Positions 1 through 5,915 of a stretch of DNA of 9,678 nucleotides are shown piece by piece (position 1 is the first letter of the stretch; each line of letters starts with the position of its first letter). The stretch comes from Opitutales bacterium UBA7389 (GTDB lineage: Bacteria > Verrucomicrobiota > Verrucomicrobiia > Opitutales > Opitutaceae). Both the position numbers and the translations under genes were made by a program. The notes below the pieces were generated by a model that saw only the letters and a program-made list of their open reading frames with translations, had not been told where the DNA came from and did no database searches. The stretch covers positions 1-9,678 of the forward strand of contig DKNL01000262.1 in the NCBI GenBank assembly GCA_002474325.1. Reading direction: 5' to 3'.

Positions 1-686
1 AGCCGGTCAAACATCTCTTTGACGAATTCCCGTGCCCCTTTGTCCGGAGCGCACAAAGCCAAGCCCTCACCTTGATCGCCATAGTCCACGATATCAGAAT
101 TGAGAACGTAGTCTACGTAAATGTCGTACGGGATCAGATTGTGGAACTTCCCGTCGAATTCCTCACGAAACATAGACTGCACGGAGAACGAATGGTTGTG
201 CACGGTCAAAACTCGGTCGACTCCCGCAAGCTTCAACAGCTGGGCATAGAGCTTGGCCGTAAATAGCTGTCCATCGAATTTCTTGAGATCTTTTTCATCC
301 CTATCGGATTCCGTATTGCCTAGATCCATTCGAGGACCGCGATCCTGAGCGCTGTAATACAAATCCGGCTCTACAAGTATTACTTCCGCCGCCCCGTTCT
401 CTTTGGCGGCCCGAGCGATCATCAGATTCCGCATAGCCAAGCTTTGGCGACTCATGACTAGACTGCTGGTACTAACAATTATGATACTGGCACCCTCAAG
501 TTTATTGCCTATGTTCCGGAAATCCTGTTCGTCCGAGATAAATCGAGGGCAAAACTCGGAATTGGCAAATCGCTTCATGCTGATGAGGTCTGCAATATCT
601 TCGCTTTGCCCCATCGAAAAAGCGACATCTATGGCAAACGGGTCATCCGAGGAGTTGCCGACGACAATGTATCGAGGATCTGACAT
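1..686 (-). CDS. prs: Ribose-phosphate pyrophosphokinase (PRPP synthetase)-like protein, divergent, 3' end missing
   Basis: The family makes phosphoribosyl pyrophosphate from ribose 5-phosphate and ATP in the cytoplasm, for nucleotide, histidine, tryptophan and NAD synthesis. The visible 228 residues start at ATG 684-686 and run off the left edge. Family landmarks appear in order: a beta-alpha unit around residues 66-105, the QDR of the ATP-binding loop at 114-116, LAGVDRVLTV at 153-162 and CAPDKGARE at 212-220, matching the usual VxPDxG segment. It departs from textbook Prs in three places. The loop reads SAQDR instead of ARQDR, the segment before the metal-site histidine reads TVHNH instead of TVDLH, and about 17 extra charged residues lie between QDR and FTAK. 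The ribose-phosphate binding loop is off the window, so activity cannot be judged. No strong ribosome binding site precedes the ATG. It is divergent from the next gene, 35 bp away. It may be a specialised or regulatory paralogue and not the main synthetase; the family call is fairly secure. Confidence 0.78.
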   Translation of the reverse strand, partial: MSDPRYIVVGNSSDDPFAIDVAFSMGQSEDIADLISMKRFANSEFCPRFISDEQDFRNIGNKLEGASIIIVSTSSLVMSRQSLAMRNLMIARAAKENGAAEVILVEPDLYYSAQDRGPRMDLGNTESDRDEKDLKKFDGQLFTAKLYAQLLKLAGVDRVLTVHNHSFSVQSMFREEFDGKFHNLIPYDIYVDYVLNSDIVDYGDQGEGLALCAPDKGAREFVKEMFDR

Positions 687-708
687 GGCTTTGTTAGGAA
701 AGGGCTGT

Positions 709-712
709 GGAG
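709..712 (+). promoter_or_regulatory. Ribosome binding site for the small ORF at 722
   Basis: GGAG lies 9 nt before ATG 722. It is the only credible Shine-Dalgarno sequence between the divergent prs-like gene and the membrane-protein frame, and so is the main reason for considering translation from 722. Confidence 0.35.
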
Positions 713-721
713 TGAATCGAT

Positions 722-862
722 ATGATTGACGATCAAACCAAGGACGAAATCAAGCAGTCATCGAGAAAAGGGCGAGCATTATTCCAGAAAACTCTTTTCA
801 ATTGCCTGAGGAATTCAAAACGCAAAGATTCCCCCACAAAATCCATATGTCCCCGCCCATGA
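722..862 (+). CDS. Possible small cationic protein (46 aa), coupled to the next gene
   Basis: This short frame encodes 46 residues starting MIDDQTKDEIKQSS and rich in Lys and Arg in its second half, with one Cys near the middle and one near the end. I do not recognise it. Two features support translation. A GGAG sequence at 709-712 sits 9 nt before the ATG, and the TGA stop (860-862) overlaps the ATG of the downstream membrane-protein frame (859-861) in a classic ATGA junction. That downstream ATG has no ribosome binding site of its own, which fits translational coupling. No membrane segment or signal peptide is visible. It could equally be untranslated leader, or a frame whose overlap is chance. 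Confidence 0.35.
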   Translation: MIDDQTKDEIKQSSRKGRALFQKTLFNCLRNSKRKDSPTKSICPRP

Positions 863-1485
863 ACCTATTCGGCCTTACCCCAGATCAAATCCAGCAGAGT
901 TCAGACACAGTTGACCTCGGTCCAGCGAAGTCACTGGCCTCATCGATGCTATTCGGAGCATTGAGTTTCGCCATCGTAAGCACGCTAGCCTACTCATTGT
1001 GGGCGTTCCGACTTGTCAGAGGCGAGGCTCTGCTCTTCAGCGCGATCGCCGGCGTCTATTTAGGTCTAACCGGATTGGCCCTTGGTCGCTTATTGATAAT
1101 CCCCGATTCTCTTTTGCGCTTCATGGGACTGTTCGCCCTCTCTTTTCTAATCTACGCAATTACCTGGTGCGCGTTCTGGTTCGGCCTCGGCGGACAACAC
1201 CATGCCGACCTTTACGGCTCAGCCACTGGACTTCTCGCCATAGCCTGGTTCTTCCATCGGGCTTTTGGAGCCAACACCGGTCTGCTCGCATCGTTCTCCA
1301 TTCTGTTCGCGTTTCATACGCTTGGATACTATGCAGGCGAAGTATACTATTTCGAGGTCGACGGGAAAGCCGGCCGACTCTTATGGGGCGCTTGTCACGG
1401 ATTGGGATTTGGAGCCGGCCTAGGGGCTCTCATCCACAGTTGCCAGTCACAGCTATTGGCTAATATCCGGAAGGCTAATACCTAA
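859..1485 (+). CDS. Six-helix integral membrane protein of unknown function
   Basis: The 208-residue product is strongly hydrophobic, with about six membrane segments near residues 26-48, 57-80, 88-110, 119-134, 141-162 and 173-195, separated by short loops. The first 25 residues are polar and lack a signal peptide, so the N-terminus is probably cytoplasmic. A GGQHH stretch (111-115), single His residues in or near helices (133, 153, 180) and many glycines in the last helix stand out, but no family motif was recognised. The start is uncertain: the frame is open back to a TTG at 802 and has an ATG at 847. The ATG at 859 is preferred because it overlaps the stop of the 722-862 frame and opens a natural N-terminus; none of the three has a clear ribosome binding site. 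No terminator is evident directly downstream. It could be a small transporter or sensor, but nothing in the sequence decides that. Confidence 0.72.
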   Translation: MNLFGLTPDQIQQSSDTVDLGPAKSLASSMLFGALSFAIVSTLAYSLWAFRLVRGEALLFSAIAGVYLGLTGLALGRLLIIPDSLLRFMGLFALSFLIYAITWCAFWFGLGGQHHADLYGSATGLLAIAWFFHRAFGANTGLLASFSILFAFHTLGYYAGEVYYFEVDGKAGRLLWGACHGLGFGAGLGALIHSCQSQLLANIRKANT

Positions 1486-1831
1486 GGAAGCAGACGCAAC
1501 GATCGCTCTAAGAGTAACGTCGGCATCCCGCCAACTTAAATTAAGTATCTCATATGAGCGAACTTCCTCCGCTATTCTTCTTATCGCCGCCTACTTCGAC
1601 TTCGCGAAATCATCCCGCTCCTATAAAACAAACCTCCGAAGGTCTTTGAAAAGGTAGCATAAGCTTCTAGTTTTATCTGGCATGGCTCGCGAGCGACGAC
1701 TGGCCTGTCGTCCATGGCTGTGATACCGGCAGGATGCCTGTGCTACCTTCAAGATGGGAGGACCGAACTGGTCCTACACCACGAGGATCGTGGTATATAT
1801 CGACCGCTACCAGATTCAAGCCAAGATACAC
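1486..1831. other. 346-bp convergent gap without a supported gene
   Basis: The gap lies between the stop of the membrane protein (plus) and the stop of the SDR (minus). The left half holds two short perfect palindromes, CTTAAATTAAG and CTCATATGAG, around 1535-1560 and nothing else recognisable. The right half holds the inverted-repeat cluster listed separately. A plus-strand frame starting at ATG 1714 runs through it, but has no ribosome binding site and continues antisense into the SDR gene. No tRNA fold, insertion-sequence end or classical hairpin-plus-T-tract terminator is visible. Confidence 0.6.
1685..1812. repeat. Cluster of short inverted repeats (candidate structured RNA or terminator region)
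   Basis: Several perfect short inverted repeats lie nearly end to end. There is a 10-nt palindrome at 1685-1694 and a 6-bp stem GACGAC/GTCGTC at 1695-1712. A 4-bp stem GGCA/TGCC sits at 1728-1738, a 6-bp stem AGGACC/GGTCCT at 1759-1775 and a 6-bp stem ACCACG/CGTGGT at 1778-1794. A 5-bp stem TGGTA/TACCA at 1791-1812 is an alternative to the last one. All have loops of 3-12 nt. None is followed by a run of T on either strand, so the cluster is not a textbook intrinsic terminator. It sits just past the SDR stop on the minus strand and could shape the 3' ends of convergent transcripts, or be a small RNA or decayed repeat element. Confidence 0.4.
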
Positions 1832-2614
1832 TCAATCAGGTATCCGAAGATCAGGCACGTAACTTGTTGAAGCCCACCCTCCGTCTACCACCAAAGTTTG
1901 TCCGGCTATGTGGCGGGCCTTATCTGAAACTAGAAAAAGGGCTGCATTGGCCACGTCCTTGACCGTGGCCACTCTCCCAAGCGGCGTCGCTTGGCCCCAG
2001 GATTCTTCGAAATCGGGATCGTCACCCATCGTGCGTTCCGTTAAGACTGCTCCTGGCGATATGGCGTTTACGTTTATTCCATATTGGGAAAGTTCCCCTA
2101 CCAAACCTTTAGCTAGCATTCTTAGAGCGGCCTTGGTCATGCCGTAGGGGACCAGATACGGGTGGCTTTGATGGCCCGTTACCGAGGACATAAAAAGAAT
2201 TTTTCCCCCGGTATCCTGTTCACGCATACGCTTCGCAGCTCTCTGAGCTAGGAAGAACGATCCCTGCAAATTCAAAGCCACCAAACTCTGGAATTTCTCA
2301 ACCGTGTAATCCAAAAAGGACCCATAGGTGGTGATGCCCGCATTAGCGATCGCAATATCTATACGCCCAAATCGATCTAGCGCTGTCTCAAAGAGGGAAT
2401 CAATAAATTGGGGATCGCTGGCGTCTCCTGCAATTGCGATAGTCGATCGGTTATCGGAATCAATCTTGCTAGCCGCTTCAGCAGCCACAGAAGCATCCAG
2501 ATCGTTTAAAGCAACCAAGGCACCCTCTGCCACCAAGGAACGGCAAATCTCATAGCCGATCCCGGTTCCAGCACCAGTCACGACCGCTACTTTTCCTGTA
2601 AATTCCTCTTCCAT
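1832..2614 (-). CDS. Short-chain dehydrogenase/reductase (SDR), FabG-like classical type
   Basis: This 260-residue protein is a cytosolic NAD(P)-dependent oxidoreductase of the classical SDR family. The cofactor loop TGAGTGIG is at residues 13-20 and NAG at 91-93. The catalytic tetrad is complete: Asn115, Ser144, Tyr157 and Lys161 (YGMTK). SPG at 187-189 and the C-terminal VDGG at 243-246 are also typical. Asp38, at the end of the second strand (LND), usually favours NAD over NADP. Length is standard for the family. The substrate cannot be read from the sequence; sugar, polyol or 3-oxoacyl substrates are all possible, and no acyl-carrier or fatty-acid genes are nearby to suggest FabG itself. 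The ATG at 2612-2614 gives the usual N-terminus directly before the first strand; the ribosome binding site is weak. It is divergent from the MATE gene across 139 bp, where I see no convincing promoter pair. Confidence 0.93.
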   Translation of the reverse strand: MEEEFTGKVAVVTGAGTGIGYEICRSLVAEGALVALNDLDASVAAEAASKIDSDNRSTIAIAGDASDPQFIDSLFETALDRFGRIDIAIANAGITTYGSFLDYTVEKFQSLVALNLQGSFFLAQRAAKRMREQDTGGKILFMSSVTGHQSHPYLVPYGMTKAALRMLAKGLVGELSQYGINVNAISPGAVLTERTMGDDPDFEESWGQATPLGRVATVKDVANAALFLVSDKARHIAGQTLVVDGGWASTSYVPDLRIPD

Positions 2615-2753
2615 TGGATTCTAACTCACTTGGAAGTAAGAAAAAACTAGCCTACTAAGCGGTTGCGAGGGAATTCGCTTCCTTAAGCTCCATCTCGTCC
2701 AATCATTATTTTCTTTCGTTTGCCTGGCTTCAATCTATTCGAGTACTTGAGGA

Positions 2754-4151
2754 ATGAAGGGATGGATCGAGAAACGGTGGCGCGAGCCAGGAGGACACCG
2801 GCAACTGATGATTGTCGCCATCCCTTTAATACTGAGCATGGGATCCCATTCGGTCCTCGTTTTCATCGACCGCATCTTTCTTGCCTACTATTCCTCAGAA
2901 GCCTTAGCAGCCGCCCAACCAGCGGGAATGCTGAATTTCTCGATTCTTTGCTTCTTTTTGGGAATTACCATGTACACGTCTACTTTCGTGGCCCAATACA
3001 CGGGAGCCAAGCAACAGGGCAATGTCGGGCCCTCCGTCTGGCATGGTATCTATGTGGCCATGGCCGGCGGCCTAGTTTTGCCCTTGTTCTCTCCTTTCGC
3101 TGAGGAGATTTTCGCTTTCATCGGACATTCGGCCGCCGTCCAGAAAGACGAAGTCACTTTCTTCCGTATCCTCAATCTTGGTGCCTTCTTCTTTTTGGCG
3201 AACGGGGCGTTTTCCTGCTTTTACTCAGGCAGAGGAAAGTCTTGGACCATCGTGTGGATGAATCTCTCGATGTGTTGTTTGAACGTCTTGCTCGATTATT
3301 TGCTGATATTCGGGAATTGGGGTCTTCCAAGAATGGGAATACGGGGGGCCGCCATAGCTTCGGTCGCTTCGTCGGGAACCATAATGGTAGCCTACGCCTT
3401 ACTGTTTTGCTCGAAAAAGAACGATGCCCAGTTTCAAACACGCTCGAGCTGGACCTTTAATCTGGATCTTTTCAAGAGAATGATCCAATTCGGAGCTCCC
3501 TCCGGTGCCCACTTCTTTTTGGATCTAACGGGCTTCACCATTTTCATTCTCCTCGTGGGCCGGATAGGCGTGATCGAGCAAGCTGCTAGCAACATAGCCC
3601 TCAGCATAAACCTGCTCAGCCTCTTACCTATGATCGGGCTGGGAACTGCTACGAGCATTATGGTCGGGCAATTTCAGGGAGCCAAAGAAAGCCATCTAGC
3701 CAATCGGACGACGGTGTCCGCTCTCCACATGGCATTCGTTCACAATACCGCCATAGCTCTTCTGTATTGGTTCATTCCTGAAATTTTGATCAGCCCATTC
3801 ATAACGGAGACTTTGAGAGTCCAGCTGCCAGAACTGGAAGCGACCACAATCCAATTACTCAGGTTTTTCATCGTCATCATCTATCTAGACTCAGCCATTA
3901 TCATGACTGGCGGCACGCTGAAAGGTTCAGGCGACACGAGATTCGTCATGGCCGTCTTGGGAGCGACTTCCATTTTCTGCCTAGTACTGCCTTCCTATAT
4001 TTTGATCGAAGTATTGAATCAGCCAGTACACATAGCCTGGTTCAGTGCAGTCGCCAACCTAAGCGTTGTTTGCCTTCTCTTCGTCACTCGTTACCGATCT
4101 GGTAAATGGAAGGGAATCGAGGTTATCGATCATGGCGATGACTCCACGTAG
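2754..4151 (+). CDS. MATE-family multidrug/toxin efflux transporter (NorM-like)
   Basis: The product is a 465-residue inner-membrane antiporter of the MATE family, which exports organic cations or metabolites using a Na+ or H+ gradient. Length and about 12 hydrophobic segments match the family. Two homologous halves are visible. The first carries FIDRIFL at 38-44 (the family's first-helix Asp is Asp39), followed by SSEALAAA, and MGIRGAAIAS at 194-203. The second begins near 240 with FGAPSG (246-251) and carries GLGTATSIMVGQFQGA (295-310) and GGTLKGSGDTRF (386-397). The polar tail after residue 445 is cytoplasmic. The ATG at 2754 has GAGG only one base ahead, too close for a normal ribosome binding site, but it gives the expected short N-terminus before helix 1. 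The gene is convergent with ilvC and looks monocistronic. The transported compound is unknown. Confidence 0.93.
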   Translation: MKGWIEKRWREPGGHRQLMIVAIPLILSMGSHSVLVFIDRIFLAYYSSEALAAAQPAGMLNFSILCFFLGITMYTSTFVAQYTGAKQQGNVGPSVWHGIYVAMAGGLVLPLFSPFAEEIFAFIGHSAAVQKDEVTFFRILNLGAFFFLANGAFSCFYSGRGKSWTIVWMNLSMCCLNVLLDYLLIFGNWGLPRMGIRGAAIASVASSGTIMVAYALLFCSKKNDAQFQTRSSWTFNLDLFKRMIQFGAPSGAHFFLDLTGFTIFILLVGRIGVIEQAASNIALSINLLSLLPMIGLGTATSIMVGQFQGAKESHLANRTTVSALHMAFVHNTAIALLYWFIPEILISPFITETLRVQLPELEATTIQLLRFFIVIIYLDSAIIMTGGTLKGSGDTRFVMAVLGATSIFCLVLPSYILIEVLNQPVHIAWFSAVANLSVVCLLFVTRYRSGKWKGIEVIDHGDDST

Positions 4152-4212
4152 CTTTGAGCGGGCAAGTTTTCGAGTTAGGCAGGATCGAATCGAACCTCCA
4201 AAATTAGAAACC

Positions 4213-4233
4213 GGAGGACCAAGCCGGTCCTCC
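4213..4233 (-). terminator. Hairpin between convergent MATE and ilvC genes, probable ilvC terminator
   Basis: A perfect 8-bp GC-rich stem, GGAGGACC/GGTCCTCC, has a 5-nt loop at 4221-4225. Read on the minus strand, 36 nt past the ilvC stop, it is followed by the T-rich tail GGTTTCTAATTTT, which suits an imperfect intrinsic terminator. On the plus strand the tail is CCAACC, so termination of the MATE transcript here is less certain, although the stem may still slow or protect that 3' end. Confidence 0.65.
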
Positions 4234-4268
4234 CCAACCAAGAGCCAGAACGAGCCAAATGATCGAAA

Positions 4269-5750
4269 CTAGGCGAAAGCGATTTGCTTCATGGCGGTCA
4301 TATGCCCGCGCAGTTCAGCCCCTACTTGTTCGACCGGGTGGTTTCTTATAGCCGAGTTCACTTCGATCAAACGCTGGTTGTCGACCTGGTTATCACCTAC
4401 ATTCAGTCCTTTGCCTATAACGTCCGAATCGATAGCACTCATGAAATCGCCCAACAGCGGCACCGCCACATTCGAGAACAAATAGCACCCGTACTCAGCG
4501 GTATCCGAAATCACCTTATTCATTTCGTAGAGTTTCTTTCGCCCGATCAAATTGGCGATCAGCGGCGTTTCGTGCAGCGACTCATAGTACGCGGATTCGG
4601 CTTTGATCCCCGCGTCTGTCATCGATTCGAAAGCCAACTCGACTCCCGCTCGTATCATGGCGACCATGAGTATCCCTTTGTCGTAGTACTCCTGCTCGCT
4701 GATCTCCAAGTCAGTTGGGTTGGACTTTTCAAAGGCTGTCTCATTGGTGGCCTCACGCCAACCAAGCAGATCTTTGTCGTCATTGTCCCAATCCGCCATC
4801 ATCGTGGATGAGAAATGGCCGGACATGATATCCTCCTGATGCTTGTCGAACAATTCACGCATTAGGTCCTTGAGCTTCTCCGAGAGCTCAAAGGCCTTTA
4901 TTTTCGCCGGATTGCTCAAGCGATCCATCATATTAGTGATGCCCCCGTGCTTAAGCGATTCGCAAATCGTATCGAAAGAGTGCTGAACGAACTTGCTGGC
5001 CCAACCCTCCTCAATCCCACCCTTAACCATATGGTCGAAGCAAAGAAGCGAGCCCGCTTGGAGCATACCGCATAGAATGGTCTGCTCGCCCATCAGATCC
5101 GACTTCACTTCGGCAATGAAACTCGATTCCAAACAACCAGCCCGGTCTCCACCCGTTCCCGCCGCATAGGCCTTGGCGATGTCCCAACCTTCGCCGTTTG
5201 GATCATTTTCCGTATGGACGGCTAAGAGCGTTGGCACGCCGAAACCGCGTTTGTATTCTTCCCGCACTTCCGTGCCTGGGCTCTTTGGAGCCACCATGAT
5301 AACCGTCAGATCCTTACGAATATCAGCTCCTTCTTCCACGATATTGAATCCGTGGCTGTATGATAGGCAGGCCCCCTCTTTCATATGGGGCTGAACGGCG
5401 GCGACCACCGCCGCATGTTGCTTATCGGGCGTAAGATTGAGCACAAGATCAGCCGTAGGTAGCAGTTCCTCGTAAGTGCCCACTGTAAAGCCATTTTCCG
5501 TCGCGTTCTTCCAAGACTGGCGCTTTTCAGCGATCGCGCTATCGCGGAGCGTGTAGCTGACATCCAACCCGGAATCCCGTAGATTGAGGCCTTGGTTCAG
5601 GCCTTGAGCCCCACAGCCTACTATGACGATCTTGTTGCCTTTGAGCGCTTCAACGCCGTTAAACTCGGAGCTATCCATAAAGCGGCAGCGTCCGAGTTGT
5701 TCTAGTTTCTGAGCCAGCGTCAGATTGTTAAAATAGTTTTTTCTGCTCAT
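4269..5750 (-). CDS. ilvC: Ketol-acid reductoisomerase, class II (E. coli IlvC type)
   Basis: IlvC converts 2-acetolactate or 2-aceto-2-hydroxybutyrate to the dihydroxy acid with Mg2+ and NADPH, the second common step of valine, leucine and isoleucine synthesis, in the cytoplasm. At 493 residues this is the long class II form, colinear with E. coli IlvC (491 aa) and offset by one residue. The dinucleotide loop GCGAQG is at 45-50. Arg69, Arg77 and Ser79 match the NADPH-phosphate binders, so NADPH is expected. The catalytic and metal residues are all present: His133, Lys156, Asp218, Glu222, Glu390, Glu394 and Ser415. The ATG at 5748-5750 fits the conserved N-terminus (NYFNNLTL), but no Shine-Dalgarno sequence precedes it. 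ilvBN, ilvD and leu genes are not in the window, so it is probably transcribed alone from the divergent region shared with the modF-like gene and ends at the 4213-4233 hairpin. No leader peptide or attenuator was recognised. Confidence 0.97.
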   Translation of the reverse strand: MSRKNYFNNLTLAQKLEQLGRCRFMDSSEFNGVEALKGNKIVIVGCGAQGLNQGLNLRDSGLDVSYTLRDSAIAEKRQSWKNATENGFTVGTYEELLPTADLVLNLTPDKQHAAVVAAVQPHMKEGACLSYSHGFNIVEEGADIRKDLTVIMVAPKSPGTEVREEYKRGFGVPTLLAVHTENDPNGEGWDIAKAYAAGTGGDRAGCLESSFIAEVKSDLMGEQTILCGMLQAGSLLCFDHMVKGGIEEGWASKFVQHSFDTICESLKHGGITNMMDRLSNPAKIKAFELSEKLKDLMRELFDKHQEDIMSGHFSSTMMADWDNDDKDLLGWREATNETAFEKSNPTDLEISEQEYYDKGILMVAMIRAGVELAFESMTDAGIKAESAYYESLHETPLIANLIGRKKLYEMNKVISDTAEYGCYLFSNVAVPLLGDFMSAIDSDVIGKGLNVGDNQVDNQRLIEVNSAIRNHPVEQVGAELRGHMTAMKQIAFA

Positions 5751-5915
5751 CTCGAGGTGATCTAAAAAGTGAAGTCGGAGACCTTATGCGCGTCCCGCTA
5801 TCCCCGTAAAGCGAATAAAAGCTTCCCTGATCCGGTATTTTTGAGGATCACTAGAACCTTACCTAAACCGGGGAATCGAAAGTTGAATGCAGCCTGCGGC
5901 AAGGTAAGAAATTCC
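5751..5915. promoter_or_regulatory. Divergent control region between ilvC and the modF-like gene
   Basis: This 165-bp segment must hold the promoters of both genes. It contains an imperfectly placed hairpin, TGATCC/GGATCA at 5828-5850 with an 11-nt loop, and GAGGTGATC at 5754-5762, a nine-base match to the complement of the usual 16S rRNA 3' tail. No -35/-10 pair was clear enough to call on either strand. The plus-strand frame is open through the region from GTG 5769, but the encoded residues do not look like part of the ATPase fold. Confidence 0.35.

Noticed and set aside
403..729. Plus-strand ORF of 108 codons
   Set aside because: It lies almost wholly antisense to the PRPP-synthetase-like gene, whose reading frame shows clear family motifs.
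802..858. TTG 802 or ATG 847 as start of the membrane protein
   Set aside because: Neither has a ribosome binding site, and the added residues are polar and unlike a membrane-protein lead-in. ATG 859 forms an ATGA junction with the upstream frame. The alternative starts remain possible.
1714..1962. Plus-strand ORF of 82 codons in the convergent gap
   Set aside because: It lacks a ribosome binding site, resembles no family I know, spans the inverted-repeat cluster and runs antisense through the conserved C-terminus of the SDR.
4284..4811. Plus-strand ORF of 175 codons opposite ilvC
   Set aside because: It is an antisense shadow of a very strongly conserved gene; the codon pattern follows ilvC and no family features are visible.
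5769..5915. GTG 5769 as start of the ModF-like protein
   Set aside because: The extra 49 residues do not fit the ABC fold, and the start would leave only 18 bp to the divergent ilvC gene. The good 16S-tail match before it is reported as a finding.
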